Source: Rhodoferax sp. PAMC 29310
Lineage (GTDB): Bacteria; Pseudomonadota; Gammaproteobacteria; Burkholderiales; Burkholderiaceae_C
Reading direction: 5' to 3'
Assembly (NCBI RefSeq): GCF_017948265.1
Contig: NZ_CP072852.1
Coordinates: forward strand, 4,340,001-4,404,000
Length of the DNA: 64,000 nucleotides
In this document: one piece after another, positions 10,003 through 21,342 of the stretch
Position numbering within the stretch: the stretch's first letter is position 1
Layout of the letters: every line of letters starts with the position of its first letter
Translations under genes and position numbers: made by a program
The notes under the pieces: generated by a model
Databases searched by the model: none
Told to the model about the DNA's origin: nothing
What the model saw: only the letters and a program-made list of their open reading frames with translations

Positions 10003-11736
10003 TTATTCGTTGGTTACGGCAAGGACTTCTTCAAGCGAAGTCAAACCGAGTTTGGCCTTGTTCAGGCCCGCTTGTCGAAGTGAGCGAACGCCTTCCTTGG
10101 CCGCTTGCTCGGCGATTTCCAGCGCACTTCCATCCCGGAGAATAATGCGCTGAATCTCTTCAGTGATTGGCATCACTTGGTACAGACCCACACGGCCTTT
10201 GTATCCACTGTTGCACATCGAGCACCCAACAGGCTGGTAGGCCACCCATGGGGTGCTCAACTCTTCTGGTTTGTAACCTGCGTCAAGTAAGACCTGCTTG
10301 GGGATGTCAACCGCAGTTTTACAGTTTGGGCAAAGCCTGCGCGCCAACCTCTGCGCCGTGATCAGGATGACGCTTGATGCAATATTGAACGGCGCAATGC
10401 CCATATTGCGCATGCGGGTCAAAGTGGCAGGCGCATCGTTTGTGTGAAGTGTCGAAAGGAGCAGGTGGCCTGTCTGCGCCGCTTTGATCGAAATATCGGC
10501 GGTTTCCAAATCACGTATTTCCCCGACCATGATGATGTCTGGATCCTGGCGCAAGAACGACTTGAGTGCAACGGCAAATGTCAGTCCTGCTTTATCATTG
10601 ACATTGACTTGGTTGACGCCTGGCAAGTTGATTTCGGAAGGGTCTTCTGCGGTCGCAATGTTGACCCCTGGCTTGTTCAAAAGATTCAAGCAGGTGTAAA
10701 GCGAGACCGTTTTTCCGGACCCGGTTGGGCCGGTGACCAAAATCATGCCATACGGTCGACTGATTGCTTTCAAAAGTCGCTCTTTCTCCTCAGGCTCATA
10801 GCCAAGCGCGTCAATGCCCAGCTTTGCACTGCTGGGGTCCAAAATCCGAATAACAATTTTTTCTCCAAATAGGGTCGGCAAAGTGCTGACTCGAAAATCG
10901 ATAACCCGGTCAGGTCCGATTTTGAGTTTCATCTTGCCGTCTTGAGGGACACGCTTTTCGGAGATATCCATCCTGGAGATCACTTTGATCCGAGATGCAA
11001 GCTTGTCTTTAATGGCTACCGGCGGTGACGCAATTTCTCTGAGTTCCCCATCGATTCGAAAGCGGACCCGATAGTTGTGTTCATAGGGCTCGAAGTGGAG
11101 ATCCGATGCACGCATGCTAAATGCGTCAAGAAGCATTTTGTGCAAGAACTTGACGACGGGCGCGTCATCTACCTCTGATGCCGCTGTGTCGGTTGAGTCC
11201 GCAATGGACTCGGTGGCTGATTCATCAAACTCGAAATCGCTACCGATAAGCGTTTCCATTGTTTCCGCAGCTGTTGCCGCTTTGCTCGTGACAAGTTTGA
11301 GAAGCTTGTCATATTCCGCAATAACCCAGTCAATGCCCAACTGCGTCGCAAACTTGATCTTTTCAGCTGCTTGTTGATCGGATGGATCAGCTGTGGCGAC
11401 CAAAAGTCGGTTGTTCCGTTTGCTGAGAACGACAACACGGTAGTCGCTGCAAATTTTCGGGTCCAGTAATCCAGTGGGAAGACTTTTTACATCAAGTGCG
11501 TTGAGGTCAATCAATGGTGCCGCATAGGCGACGGACATGGTGTGTGCCAAATCGAAAGCGGAAACCGCGCCAGAGCCGGTGAGTTCTGCTATGAAGCCAG
11601 TGCGACTGTCTTCAGCTTTACGGTAAAGATCCTCTGCAAGCTTTTGCTCCAGTTTTCCAGCTAAAACTAACGCACGCCCCAGTCCAGGCAAAGCTGTTGG
11701 GGTAGGGTCTCGGAGAGTGTTATCAACTGAGGGCAT
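10003..11736 (-). CDS. pilB: Type IV pilus extension ATPase PilB
   Basis: Hexameric secretion-type ATPase driving pilus polymerisation at the cytoplasmic membrane. The N-terminal MshE/T2SSE_N domain covers about residues 20-150. The ATPase core has Walker A GPTGSGKT (336-343), the Walker B region DPDIIMVGEIRD (399-410) and the His box GHLLLSTLHTNDA. The zinc tetracysteine expected of PilB, absent from PilT, is present as C470/C473 and C506/C509. First gene of the minus-strand pil block. Pilins and pilT are not in the window. Confidence 0.97.
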   Translation of the reverse strand: MPSVDNTLRDPTPTALPGLGRALVLAGKLEQKLAEDLYRKAEDSRTGFIAELTGSGAVSAFDLAHTMSVAYAAPLIDLNALDVKSLPTGLLDPKICSDYRVVVLSKRNNRLLVATADPSDQQAAEKIKFATQLGIDWVIAEYDKLLKLVTSKAATAAETMETLIGSDFEFDESATESIADSTDTAASEVDDAPVVKFLHKMLLDAFSMRASDLHFEPYEHNYRVRFRIDGELREIASPPVAIKDKLASRIKVISRMDISEKRVPQDGKMKLKIGPDRVIDFRVSTLPTLFGEKIVIRILDPSSAKLGIDALGYEPEEKERLLKAISRPYGMILVTGPTGSGKTVSLYTCLNLLNKPGVNIATAEDPSEINLPGVNQVNVNDKAGLTFAVALKSFLRQDPDIIMVGEIRDLETADISIKAAQTGHLLLSTLHTNDAPATLTRMRNMGIAPFNIASSVILITAQRLARRLCPNCKTAVDIPKQVLLDAGYKPEELSTPWVAYQPVGCSMCNSGYKGRVGLYQVMPITEEIQRIILRDGSALEIAEQAAKEGVRSLRQAGLNKAKLGLTSLEEVLAVTNE

Positions 11737-11941
11737 AGAGCAAGAATGTACTACGTCAGGATTCGAGTCGGTGGGTCGTTGACAGTCGCCTGAGCATAGT
11801 GCCCCAGATTGGCCATCGATTTGTGGCGAAAGTGGTTCAGACTACCAGTTCAACATGTCGTATTTCGGTGACGAGGTCGGGGTGCTCAAATTCCTGGGCT
11901 ACTTCTCATTCTGTCCCCTTTGGCAGCGCGGTGTCGGTTGA
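11737..11941. other. Intergenic region between pilB and ispB
   Basis: About 205 bases with no reading frame worth calling and no clear terminator. The pilB promoter should lie near its right side, but I cannot point to convincing -35/-10 boxes. Confidence 0.5.
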
Positions 11942-12925
11942 TTAGGCCTGACGAGCTAACAGACCCGTCGCCAATTCGATCAAACAATCCGAGTAGGGAG
12001 TTTTAGGCAGGCGTTTGGCAGCCGAGACTGCGCGACTGGCTTCAGCGAGCGCTGCTTTTCGGGTCACCTCCAAGGCGCCGGTTTTTTTGACGATACGAGC
12101 GACCTCATCAAGCATAGCCGTGTCGCCTTTTTCAATGGCGCTTTTAACAATGAGACGCTCTGTTTCTGACCCGCGCTGCATGGCGGCTATTAACGGAAGT
12201 GTTGTTTTCCCTTCCCGCAAGTCGTCCCCAAGGTTTTTTCCCAGGAGTTCTGCATTTCCGGTGTAGTCAAGCACATCGTCGACGACCTGAAAGGCCGTGC
12301 CTAGAGCCTGTCCGTATTCTGCGCAGGCAGTTTCAATATCTGTTGATGCGCCAGCAAGGATTGCTCCAACCCGTGCGCTGGCTTCAAATAGCTTGGCCGT
12401 TTTTGAACGAATAACCTGAAGATATGCACTTTCATCCAATTCCGCGTTGTGCATATTCATCAGTTGCATCACTTCTCCTTCTGCAATGACGTTTGTGGCG
12501 TCAGCAAGCACCGCCATAATGCGCATGTCTTGCGCGTCGACCATCATCTGGAAAGCACGAGAATACAGAAAGTCGCCGACGAGCACGCTGGCGGGATTGC
12601 CAAAGGTTTCATTGGCAGTGGCATTGCCCCGGCGCATGGCGGAGTCGTCAACTACGTCGTCATGCAGCAGCGTCGCCGTATGGATGAACTCCACAACGGC
12701 AGCCATGTTGAATCGTTGGGGTCCTGTGTAACCCAATGCCCCGCAAGTCAGCAGCAGCAACGCCGGTCGCAAGCGCTTCCCACCGGCTGCGATGATGTAT
12801 TTCGACACTTGGCCCACCAAAGGAACGCTGGAGTCAAGTCGGTTGGCAATAACCAGGTCAACCTCGCGCATGTCTTGCGCAATGATTGACATCAAAGTGG
12901 GTGGGGTGGGTATAGTTGCTTGCAA
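11942..12925 (-). CDS. ispB: Octaprenyl diphosphate synthase (polyprenyl synthetase)
   Basis: Trans-prenyltransferase that builds the ubiquinone side chain from FPP and IPP. First aspartate-rich motif DDVVD at residues 89-93, second DDVLD at 216-220, plus the GGKRLRP substrate motif near 48. Length 327 is normal. Divergent from rplU, a conserved arrangement in beta- and gammaproteobacteria. Side-chain length (C40 in most betaproteobacteria) is inferred. The product feeds the pathway of ubiE, ubiJ and ubiB at 41.6-45.6 kb. Confidence 0.95.
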   Translation of the reverse strand: MQATIPTPPTLMSIIAQDMREVDLVIANRLDSSVPLVGQVSKYIIAAGGKRLRPALLLLTCGALGYTGPQRFNMAAVVEFIHTATLLHDDVVDDSAMRRGNATANETFGNPASVLVGDFLYSRAFQMMVDAQDMRIMAVLADATNVIAEGEVMQLMNMHNAELDESAYLQVIRSKTAKLFEASARVGAILAGASTDIETACAEYGQALGTAFQVVDDVLDYTGNAELLGKNLGDDLREGKTTLPLIAAMQRGSETERLIVKSAIEKGDTAMLDEVARIVKKTGALEVTRKAALAEASRAVSAAKRLPKTPYSDCLIELATGLLARQA

Positions 12926-12949
12926 AACGTTGGCCAGTTATATCCGTGC

Positions 12950-12955
12950 ATTATA
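12950..12955 (-). promoter_or_regulatory. Candidate -10 box for ispB
   Basis: TATAAT on the minus strand, about 25-30 nt upstream of the ispB start. No good -35 hexamer is present at 16-18 nt spacing, so this is tentative. Confidence 0.35.
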
Positions 12956-12995
12956 GAAAACCGCCATTGCTTAGCGCCAGTGGGCTGGCTCCGGG

Positions 12996-13024
12996 TTGAT
13001 TGGGATTTTACGTTGCGCTATAAT
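12996..13024 (+). promoter_or_regulatory. Sigma-70 promoter for rplU-rpmA
   Basis: TTGATT (12996-13001), a 17-nt spacer and a perfect TATAAT (13019-13024), 49 nt before the rplU ATG. The spacing and boxes make this the clearest promoter in the window. Confidence 0.78.
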
Positions 13025-13072
13025 GACTGGCTCTGCGAAAATTCGTTCCAGAGCTAAATTGAAGAGGTCATA

Positions 13073-13384
13073 ATGTACGCGGTCATAAAAACCGGTGGCA
13101 AGCAATATCGGGTTGCTGCTGGCGAAAAAATTAAAGTAGAACAGATTGCTGCGGACGTGGGCCAAGAGATTGTGTTCGATCAGGTTTTGGCAGTCGGAAA
13201 CGGCGCAGAAATCAAGATCGGTACACCCTTGGTGTCCGGCGCAACCGTGAGTGTCACTGTTGTGGCTCACGGCAAACACGACAAGGTCAGCATTTTTAAA
13301 ATGCGCCGTCGTAAGCATTACCAGAAACGTCAAGGGCATCGCCAGCAGTTCACTGAACTGCTGATCGGCGCTATTGCCGCTTAA
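13073..13384 (+). CDS. rplU: 50S ribosomal protein L21
   Basis: Large-subunit protein that binds 23S rRNA. At 103 residues it begins [14 protein letters not shown], the diagnostic L21 start. It carries the conserved basic C-terminal stretch [23 protein letters not shown] ahead of the ATG serves as the ribosome site. Co-transcribed with rpmA, which starts 12 nt downstream, from the promoter at 12996-13024. Confidence 0.99.
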   Translation: MYAVIKTGGKQYRVAAGEKIKVEQIAADVGQEIVFDQVLAVGNGAEIKIGTPLVSGATVSVTVVAHGKHDKVSIFKMRRRKHYQKRQGHRQQFTELLIGAIAA

Positions 13385-13396
13385 AGGACAAGGGTC

Positions 13397-13654
13397 ATGG
13401 CACAGAAAAAAGGCGGCGGCTCTACGCGAAACGGGCGCGATTCCAAGCCCAAGATGCTCGGTGTGAAGAAGTTCGGTGGCGAATTGATTAGCGCTGGCGC
13501 AATCATTGTTCGTCAACGGGGTACTAAATTCCACCCTGGCGCCAATGTCGGAATCGGCAAAGATCACACTCTGTTTGCATTGGTTGAAGGCCACGTGTCT
13601 TTCGCCACAAAAGGCGCATTGAACAAGCAGACGGTGAACGTTATCTCGGCTTAA
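13397..13654 (+). CDS. rpmA: 50S ribosomal protein L27
   Basis: Large-subunit protein whose N-terminal tail reaches the peptidyl-transferase centre. The 85 residues begin [20 protein letters not shown], the canonical L27 start with no extra cleavable leader of the Firmicutes type. Directly follows rplU and is followed by a short GC-rich hairpin before obgE. Confidence 0.99.
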   Translation: MAQKKGGGSTRNGRDSKPKMLGVKKFGGELISAGAIIVRQRGTKFHPGANVGIGKDHTLFALVEGHVSFATKGALNKQTVNVISA

Positions 13655-13665
13655 GTCGCTGGTAA

Positions 13666-14790
<1,125 letters not shown>

Positions 14791-14860
14791 TTGATCCGCG
14801 AACGCGTTGCTATTAAAGTAGTAGCGATGTTCGCCATATAGGTTTGAGCTGTACCCTGTT

Positions 14861-15997
14861 ATGACCCTAAAAACCTCCTCGCCCGCCCTGCGTGATGCCC
14901 GGCGTATCGTTGTCAAAGTCGGTTCAAGCCTGGTGACCAATGAGGGCCGGGGCTTGGACGACGCGGCCATTGGTGAATGGTGCCGTCAGATGGCGCTTCT
15001 GGTCCAGGATGGACGTCAGGTCATCATGGTTTCCAGCGGTGCGATTGCTGAGGGCATGAAGCGTTTGGGGTGGGCGAAGCGACCCCACGCCATCCATGAA
15101 CTACAGGCGGCGGCGGCCGTGGGGCAAATGGGACTGGCTCACGCGTATGAGACCAAGTTGCGTGAGAACAATCTGAAGAGTGCTCAAGTACTGCTAACGC
15201 ATGCCGATTTAACTGATCGTGAGCGCTATTTGAACGCGCGGTCAACGTTATTGACGCTGTTGAAGCATGGCGTCGTGCCGGTGATCAATGAGAACGATAC
15301 CGTTGTCAATGACGAAATCAAATTCGGCGACAACGATACCTTGGGTGCGTTGGTGGCCAACTTGGTCGAGGCGGACGCCTTGATCATTCTTACGGATCAA
15401 AAAGGACTTTACTCGGCCGATCCGAGAAAAGATCCATTTGCGCAGTTTGTTCATGAGGCCAAGGCTGGCGATCCGGCTTTGGAAATGATGGCTGGGGGCG
15501 CGGGATCCAGCATTGGGCGCGGTGGCATGCTCACCAAAATATTGGCTGCAAAACGTGCTGCCGGGTCTGGTGCCTCCACAGTGATTGCTTGGGGTCGTGA
15601 GCCGGACGTGCTGATGCGGTTGGTTCAAAGGGAATCCATCGGAACTTTGTTGGTTGCCCAAACCAGGAAGTCTCAAGCCCGCAAACAATGGATATCTGAT
15701 CACCTGCAGCTTCGCGGTGCGGTCACTGTCGACGCGGGCGCGGCGACCAAGGTCCGCAGCGAAGGAAAAAGCCTGCTCCCCATCGGCATGACCGCTGTCT
15801 TTGGTGATTTCTCGCGTGGAGATGTGATTGCGGTGCGTAACGACGCCGGCGTGGAAATGGCGCGGGGGCTCGCCAATTACGCAAGTTCCGAGGCCCGCCT
15901 GCTGTGCCGCAAACCGTCAAGCGACTTCGAGAAGTTGCTGGGCTACACCGCCGAGCCGGAAATGGTGCACCGCGACAACATGGTGGTGACCCGGTAG
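14861..15997 (+). CDS. proB: Glutamate 5-kinase
   Basis: First step of proline synthesis: ATP-dependent phosphorylation of glutamate. The amino-acid kinase domain (residues ~12-245) begins [16 protein letters not shown] and contains [21 protein letters not shown]-terminal PUA domain (about 285-360) is present, as in the 370-residue class. It commonly follows obgE in this group. A small hairpin (15999-16011) sits at its 3' end next to the convergent CNP1-like gene. Confidence 0.97.
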   Translation: MTLKTSSPALRDARRIVVKVGSSLVTNEGRGLDDAAIGEWCRQMALLVQDGRQVIMVSSGAIAEGMKRLGWAKRPHAIHELQAAAAVGQMGLAHAYETKLRENNLKSAQVLLTHADLTDRERYLNARSTLLTLLKHGVVPVINENDTVVNDEIKFGDNDTLGALVANLVEADALIILTDQKGLYSADPRKDPFAQFVHEAKAGDPALEMMAGGAGSSIGRGGMLTKILAAKRAAGSGASTVIAWGREPDVLMRLVQRESIGTLLVAQTRKSQARKQWISDHLQLRGAVTVDAGAATKVRSEGKSLLPIGMTAVFGDFSRGDVIAVRNDAGVEMARGLANYASSEARLLCRKPSSDFEKLLGYTAEPEMVHRDNMVVTR

Positions 15998-16013
15998 AAC
16001 CTGTCTCAGGTGA

Positions 16014-16496
16014 TTATTTTCTCAGAGCCCTCACTATATCGGTCACTGAGAGCCCAGTGGATGTTGCCCCTTCGCAAACGCCTTGTCGCGCCAATACTAG
16101 GGCATGTTTGGATGGTTGTTTGCCCGCTAGGTCCAACCACTCGGGTCGTTTGAGGGTGTCCCACTCACCGCTAGAGTTGAATCTGGCGTAGGTTTTCACC
16201 TCGCCTGTGGCGCATCGAATTCCCTCGTACATGGCTGCCATGGAGCCGCTGGAATTGGTGGCGACAACCACATAGCGAACAATGCCATCCGAGGTGATTG
16301 TCAGGGTCTGAGGATCAACCCCAAACTTCAAACTCACATAGTTCGGCATGTTCAGCGGAATTAGATTCTTCTGAGTAAAAGAGGGAGGCGAAGGGGCTTC
16401 GCTCTCTTTCCAGTCTGGGTCCAGTGCCACGATTTGGGCGAATGCAACCCCAGTAAACAGTGATAAAAGTAATATGCTAAGTTTTTTGGACGCCAT
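16014..16496 (-). CDS. CNP1-like family exported protein
   Basis: Resembles the CNP1-like family (cryptic neisserial protein), whose function is unknown. The N-terminus [20 protein letters not shown] is a clear signal peptide with cleavage likely after AFA, giving a periplasmic protein of about 140 residues. The ATG at 16496 is chosen because it places the signal peptide at the start. It overlaps the rppH 3' end by 20 nt. No catalytic motif is visible. Confidence 0.78.
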   Translation of the reverse strand: MASKKLSILLLSLFTGVAFAQIVALDPDWKESEAPSPPSFTQKNLIPLNMPNYVSLKFGVDPQTLTITSDGIVRYVVVATNSSGSMAAMYEGIRCATGEVKTYARFNSSGEWDTLKRPEWLDLAGKQPSKHALVLARQGVCEGATSTGLSVTDIVRALRK

Positions 16497-17130
16497 GATG
16501 CGTACTCTCCGATGAAGCCGCGTCAATGGCAGTCTGTGGGTCGGGCTCGAAGCTTGCGCCAGGCGGAAGTTCCATATTTGCACCCGGCACCTGCTCCTCC
16601 ACAAACGTGGGGTCGTGAGGGCGCATTCCCTGGCGCAGGAAACGATTCCGATGGTCAGCGCGAGGCAAGTAGCGGGCGAGCTCTGTGAGCGCCATTTCGT
16701 AAACGCCCCGTTTGAACTCTACAACCGCATCCAGCGGCACCCAGTAGTCGTTCCATCGCCAGGCGTCAAACTCAGGATGGTCGGTGGCACGTAGGTCTAA
16801 ATCCCAGTCATGACCAACCAATTGAAGCAAGAACCAGATTTGTTTCTGGCCTTTGTAGAATCCGCGAGCATCGCGGCGGATGAATCTGTCCGGCACCTCG
16901 TAGCGCAACCAATCTCGGGTTCGGGCCACAATGCGAACGTGCTCACGGAAGAGGCCCACTTCTTCGCGTAATTCGCGAATCATGGCCTGTTCTGGCGTCT
17001 CCCCCCGATCAATGCCACCTTGTGGAAATTGCCAAGAGTGTGTTCGAATGCGCTTGCCCCAGAACACTTGATTTTTCTGGTTGAGCAGGATGATGCCGAC
17101 GTTGGGCCTAAAGCCGTCACGGTCAAGCAT
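16477..17130 (-). CDS. rppH: RNA pyrophosphohydrolase RppH
   Basis: Nudix enzyme that removes pyrophosphate from 5' triphosphate mRNA and so triggers RNase E decay. N-terminus [20 protein letters not shown] and [17 protein letters not shown] are diagnostic of RppH. The Nudix box spans about residues 39-61 ([11 protein letters not shown]...REEVGL). The ATG at 17130 is preferred over the upstream TTG. The C-terminal ~55 residues, beyond the catalytic core, are Pro-rich and typical of betaproteobacterial forms. Divergent from proS. Confidence 0.95.
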   Translation of the reverse strand: MLDRDGFRPNVGIILLNQKNQVFWGKRIRTHSWQFPQGGIDRGETPEQAMIRELREEVGLFREHVRIVARTRDWLRYEVPDRFIRRDARGFYKGQKQIWFLLQLVGHDWDLDLRATDHPEFDAWRWNDYWVPLDAVVEFKRGVYEMALTELARYLPRADHRNRFLRQGMRPHDPTFVEEQVPGANMELPPGASFEPDPQTAIDAASSESTHHGVQKT

Positions 17131-17222
17131 AATCAAACCCCAATTTTTAAACTGTTGCCATTATGCACAGCACTTGCTGCGCTTCAAGGGCGACAGCCCT
17201 CAGTTATTCCCGGATTCCCCCC

Positions 17223-18965
17223 ATGAAAGCCTCCCAATTCTTTATCTCAACCCTCAAAGAAGCACCTGCTGATGCCGAGGTCGTGAGCCACAAGCTGATG
17301 ACCCGCGCCGGCATGATCAAGAAACTGGGTGCCGGTGTTTACAGCCTGATGCCCATGGGCCTGCGCGTGGTTCGCAAAGTTGAGGCGATTGTTCGTGAAG
17401 AAATGAACCGGGCCGGCGCAGTTGAGTTGAACATGCCAGTTGTGCAGCCTGCAGAGCTTTGGCAGGAGACCGGGCGCTTCGAGAAAATGGGGCCTGAGCT
17501 ACTGCGCATCAAGGATCGCCATGATCGTGATTTTGTAATTCAACCCACCAGTGAAGAGGTGGTGACGGATATTGTTCGGCAGGAGATCAAAAGCTACAAA
17601 CAGCTGCCGAAAAATTTCTACCAAATTCAAACCAAATTCCGTGACGAACGTCGTCCCCGGTTTGGCTTGATGCGGGGACGTGAGTTCATCATGAAAGACG
17701 CTTACAGCTTTGACCGCGACCCCGTGTCAGCCAAGGCCAGCTACCAAGTCATGGCGCAGGCTTACCGTCGGATTTTTGACCGCTTTGGACTGACCTACCG
17801 TGCCGTTGCCGCGGACAGCGGTGCCATTGGCGGAGATTTGAGCGAAGAGTTTCAGGTCATTGCCGCGACCGGCGAAGATGCCATTGTTTACTGCACCGAC
17901 AGCGAATACGCCGCCAATATGGAGAAGGCGGAATCACTGGCGCCCGCAGGCGCGCGGCCAGCACCGACGCGGGGTATGGATAAAACATCAACACCAGGCA
18001 CGAGCACCTGTGTAGCTGTTGCTGAATTTTTGAACGTGCCATTGACCACGACCGTCAAATCACTCGTTCTGGCCACCGATACGCTGGATGCACAAGGCGC
18101 AGTCGTCAAGTCACAAGTGTGGTTGCTGCTCTTGCGTGGCGATCACGACATGAATGAAGTCAAGGTCGGGAAGCTGCCCGGTTTGGCGGGATTCCGTTTC
18201 GCCACGCTGACTGAAATTGAAGACCGCTTCGGTGGCAAGCCTGGCTACCTCGGCCCTATTGGATTGAAACAGTCGGTCAACTTGGTGGTTGATCGTGACG
18301 TGGCCGTGATGGGTGATTGGATTTGTGGGGCCAACGAGCCCGACTTCCACATGACGGGGGTCAACTGGGGACGTGACTTGCCAGAACCGACGCTGGTGTC
18401 TGACTTGCGCAATGTGGTGGCGGGCGATGCGTCGCCCGACGGTCAAGGTGTGCTGGCCATTGAGCGCGGCATCGAGGTGGGGCACGTGTTCTATTTGGGT
18501 ACCAAGTACAGCGAGGCCATGAAGGCGACCTTTTTGGATGTCAATGGCAAGCCTCAGTTCATGGAAATGGGTTGCTACGGCATCGGCATCACCCGTTTGC
18601 CAGCCGCTGCCATTGAGCAAAATCACGACGAGCGCGGCATCATCTGGCCTGATGCGCTGGCGCCATTCACGGTCGTGCTTTGCCCGATTGGCGCCGATCG
18701 GTTTCCCGACGTCAAGGCGGCCGTTGAACAGTTGTACGGCGACTTGCTGGCCGCCGGCGTGGACGTGATTCTGGATGACCGGGGCGAGCGTCCTGGTGCC
18801 ATGTTTGCGGATTGGGAGTTGATTGGTGTGCCGCACCGGGTCACCGTGGGTGACCGGGGCCTGAAAGAAGGCATGGTGGAGTACCAACACCGTCGCGATG
18901 CGGAATCAACCCAGGTTCCCGTGGCTGACATTGCCGCCTTGATTCAATCCCGGCTGAAGATTTGA
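17223..18965 (+). CDS. proS: Prolyl-tRNA synthetase (bacterial type, with editing domain)
   Basis: Class II aminoacyl-tRNA synthetase charging tRNA-Pro. Motif 2 ([21 protein letters not shown] region) and motif 3 ([10 protein letters not shown]) are present. The insertion (INS/YbaK-like) editing domain lies around residues 240-380. The ATG at 17223 gives the canonical [20 protein letters not shown] and 580 residues. The open frame to 17163 has no family support. A 5-bp hairpin (17187-17200) precedes the start. Confidence 0.97.
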   Translation: MKASQFFISTLKEAPADAEVVSHKLMTRAGMIKKLGAGVYSLMPMGLRVVRKVEAIVREEMNRAGAVELNMPVVQPAELWQETGRFEKMGPELLRIKDRHDRDFVIQPTSEEVVTDIVRQEIKSYKQLPKNFYQIQTKFRDERRPRFGLMRGREFIMKDAYSFDRDPVSAKASYQVMAQAYRRIFDRFGLTYRAVAADSGAIGGDLSEEFQVIAATGEDAIVYCTDSEYAANMEKAESLAPAGARPAPTRGMDKTSTPGTSTCVAVAEFLNVPLTTTVKSLVLATDTLDAQGAVVKSQVWLLLLRGDHDMNEVKVGKLPGLAGFRFATLTEIEDRFGGKPGYLGPIGLKQSVNLVVDRDVAVMGDWICGANEPDFHMTGVNWGRDLPEPTLVSDLRNVVAGDASPDGQGVLAIERGIEVGHVFYLGTKYSEAMKATFLDVNGKPQFMEMGCYGIGITRLPAAAIEQNHDERGIIWPDALAPFTVVLCPIGADRFPDVKAAVEQLYGDLLAAGVDVILDDRGERPGAMFADWELIGVPHRVTVGDRGLKEGMVEYQHRRDAESTQVPVADIAALIQSRLKI

Positions 18966-18982
18966 AGGGGTTGACACCAGGA

Positions 18983-19600
18983 ATGTTGACTCGAAGATCA
19001 GTCATCACCTCGTTGGCGGGCGGCTTGGGGCTGCTTTCCATTCCCGAGTCGGCGCAAGCCGGTGGGCAGTTGGAGGAGCCGCTGGTGGACTCGGTGCGCA
19101 CCGCCTTGAGCTCCGCCATTGCCAACCAGGCCCCGCCTGTGCCTGAATTTCCGGACACGGGGTCCCGGCTCGAATTTCTGCGCTGGCAAGGCGCAATGAG
19201 TGACCGTTTACGCACCAAAAAGCCCGACTGGCGCGCCCGCCAGGAGTTTCTTCAAACCATTTGGTATGAAAGCCGTCGTGCCGGGCTGGACACCGCCATG
19301 GTGATGGGCTTGGTTCAGGTAGAGAGTAATTTCCGCAAATTTGCGATCTCCAGTGTCGGCGCGCGGGGCTATATGCAGATCATGCCGTTCTGGACCCGCG
19401 TGTTGGCGGATGGTGACGCGGGCAAGTTGTTTCACATGCAGACCAACCTTCGCTTTGGCTGCGTCATATTGCGTCACTACCTGGACCGGGAAAACGGCAA
19501 CCTCTTTATGGCGCTGGGGCGCTACAACGGCTCTCGCGGCAAGTCGCCCTACCCAAATGCTGTGTTCGGCGCCCAGCGCCGTTGGGAATTCACTGCATAA
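18983..19600 (+). CDS. Lytic transglycosylase (SLT domain)
   Basis: Predicted murein lytic transglycosylase cleaving the MurNAc-GlcNAc bond in the periplasm. The SLT domain runs from about residue 92 to the end; catalytic Glu is E114 in VQVESNF, followed by the family signature GARGYMQIMP. The N-terminus LTRRSVITSLAGGLGLL looks like a twin-arginine or Sec-type signal ending near SAQA. The ATG at 18983 gives this signal a clean start. A TTG at 18962, inside the proS stop, is an alternative. The last 11 nt overlap the convergent AAA+ gene. Confidence 0.88.
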   Translation: MLTRRSVITSLAGGLGLLSIPESAQAGGQLEEPLVDSVRTALSSAIANQAPPVPEFPDTGSRLEFLRWQGAMSDRLRTKKPDWRARQEFLQTIWYESRRAGLDTAMVMGLVQVESNFRKFAISSVGARGYMQIMPFWTRVLADGDAGKLFHMQTNLRFGCVILRHYLDRENGNLFMALGRYNGSRGKSPYPNAVFGAQRRWEFTA

Positions 19601-20582
19601 AGCCAAGCTGCCCCTTCTTTTGGGTGGATTTGGGCAGATCAATGAACGAGATGGTGTCACGGCGGGCCAACTGGGCATTGCCAAAGCCAGTCATCAGGGC
19701 GCGGCGCATGTCACGGGGAGCCATGTCGCCCAATTGATCCAGCACGTCGTCACTGGGCTCTGGTGAAAATTTCTCGCCCCAGCCGTGGTCGCTGCGAATG
19801 GACTTGTACGGGCTGCGGGCGATTTGGCGGGCCGCTTCCGGAGAGGGAGGCTCGACCGTGAAGACATTCATGCGGTTCAAAATTGGGTCGGGAATGCATC
19901 GCTCGTCATTGGCGGTGGTGATCCAGATGACCTGACTGGCATCAATCGGGATTTCGGCAAATTCGTCCGTGAGGCTGCCGGCGGTGTCATGTTCAAGCAA
20001 ACCATACAGCGCGCCCAAGGGGTCGTATTGGGCATGGCAACTGGCCTTGTCAATCTCATCCACGATCACGGGGTTCGCGTATTCGCCATCGATCAGTGCT
20101 TCAAACACCTTGCCCGGCTTGGCGCCTTTCCATTGAGAGGATGACCCTGACAACAGCCAGCCGGCTGTCATTGAGCTCATGGGCAACAAACTCATGCCGG
20201 TTCCCAGCAAGTTGGCCAGCTTGCGAGCGAAATGCGTTTTTCCGATGCCGGGTGGGCCCAGCAGGAGGATGGGGGTGACTTCCAGCCCGTCGTGGCTGTC
20301 CTGGGGCAGTGCCACGTGACGCTTCACGTCGTCCAGCACATCGGTAAAGTTGGGCAGCATCTCGTACAACGCAGCCATGTCAGGAATGCCTGAGGGGTTG
20401 ACCTGAAACCGTTGGGGGCCACGTTCGAGCATGCGCTGGTAAGTGGCGCGAAGCGCGTCGTGCTCGTAGTCCCGCAACTTGACCAGTTTGCGTTCAACCT
20501 CCTCCGGTTGAAACACGCGGCGCAATTGAGCCAGTGGGAGGTGAAATGGCGAGGGCTGGGAAACCAGACTGCGAGATTCCAT
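19590..20582 (-). CDS. AAA+ ATPase related to Lon ATPase domain, no protease domain
   Basis: Stand-alone AAA+ protein of 330 residues. Walker A is GPPGIGKT (109-116) and Walker B is VIVDEID (172-178). A sensor-1-type region WITTANDERCIPDPILNRM follows, with an arginine-finger-like NRM. A helical N-terminal segment of about 100 residues precedes it. The closest resemblance is to the Lon ATPase module, but no Ser-Lys protease domain follows, so it is more likely a chaperone-like remodeller. Start at the ATG at 20582 is supported by AGGAG 7 nt upstream. Substrate unknown; neighbours give no clue. Confidence 0.8.
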   Translation of the reverse strand: MESRSLVSQPSPFHLPLAQLRRVFQPEEVERKLVKLRDYEHDALRATYQRMLERGPQRFQVNPSGIPDMAALYEMLPNFTDVLDDVKRHVALPQDSHDGLEVTPILLLGPPGIGKTHFARKLANLLGTGMSLLPMSSMTAGWLLSGSSSQWKGAKPGKVFEALIDGEYANPVIVDEIDKASCHAQYDPLGALYGLLEHDTAGSLTDEFAEIPIDASQVIWITTANDERCIPDPILNRMNVFTVEPPSPEAARQIARSPYKSIRSDHGWGEKFSPEPSDDVLDQLGDMAPRDMRRALMTGFGNAQLARRDTISFIDLPKSTQKKGQLGFMQ

Positions 20583-20698
20583 GATGGACTCCTGAGTAGT
20601 AACGACCAAGCGACATGCGCGAGATCATTGAAACACAAGATGCCAGCTACTCCATGGAGAGAAAAGCCGCGGGTTTCAGGGGCAATTCGAGACGACGT

Positions 20699-20722
20699 AA
20701 AAAAACCACCTTGCGGTGGTTT
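20699..20722 (-). terminator. Rho-independent terminator of grxD
   Basis: On the minus strand AAACCACC-GCAA-GGTGGTTT is followed by a T-run (20705 down to 20699). It lies about 48 nt after the grxD stop and before the AAA+ gene, so the two genes are probably separate units. Confidence 0.75.
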
Positions 20723-20769
20723 CTGGCAGGCGGACGGCGAGGCGCCGTCAGGCCCAGGCAATAGACGAA

Positions 20770-21093
20770 TTAAGCTTGGTTTCCCAGGGCTTGTTGCAGT
20801 TCGCCGTTTTCGTACATTTCCATCATGATGTCCGAGCCACCAATGAACTCACCCTTGACGTAGAGCTGGGGGATGGTGGGCCAGTTGCTGAATTCCTTGA
20901 TGCCGGTGCGAACTTCATCGTCTTCCAGCACGTTGACGGTTTTGATGGCTTTGGCATCCACACCGCAGGCCTTCAAGACCTGAATGGCGCGTCCGGAAAA
21001 TCCGCACTGGGGAAAACTGGCATTTCCCTTCATGAAAAGAACCACGTCGTTGGATTTGACCAGTTCGGCAATGCGCTGTTGGGTGTCGCTCAT
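20770..21093 (-). CDS. grxD: Monothiol glutaredoxin Grx4-type
   Basis: CGFS-class glutaredoxin that carries [2Fe-2S] clusters with glutathione. C30 lies in QCGFSGRA; the glutathione-binding [19 protein letters not shown] follows. Length 107 is normal. It is often found next to hemA-prfA-prmC in betaproteobacteria; here it is about 6.4 kb away, with its own terminator. Confidence 0.96.
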   Translation of the reverse strand: MSDTQQRIAELVKSNDVVLFMKGNASFPQCGFSGRAIQVLKACGVDAKAIKTVNVLEDDEVRTGIKEFSNWPTIPQLYVKGEFIGGSDIMMEMYENGELQQALGNQA

Positions 21094-21188
21094 GTTGAAT
21101 ATCCTTGGTTAGAAATGGCGTAATTATTTCATCTTCGCCGAAGTGGGGCGCAGCGCGACCCTTTGTTGAGCAGGGTTGGCTCGATTTT

Positions 21189-21244
21189 GCTAATGAATAG
21201 ATAGCTTCACGCGCTCATTTATCAAGGACTGGCGGCACTTATTT
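21189..21244 (+). repeat. Dispersed ~56-bp repeat, copy A
   Basis: Begins GCTAATGAATAGATAGCT and ends in a GC-rich then AT-rich tail (ACTGGCGGCACTTATTT). It aligns without gaps over its length with copies B, D and E and the reverse complement of C. Located in the 249-bp gap between grxD and the SlyD-type gene. Confidence 0.65.
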
Positions 21245-21342
21245 CATAAAGTTTTGACGGCGATCGCCATTGGAGTCAGCGTTGGGTGCCAGTGGGGCCC
21301 ATGGGCGAAGCACCGATAATGGAGCCTCAACGGAGAGTATTC

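Noticed and set aside
18111..18890. Minus-strand frame of 259 codons over proS
   Set aside because: Antisense to conserved synthetase sequence; composition rich in His and Arg, no domain.
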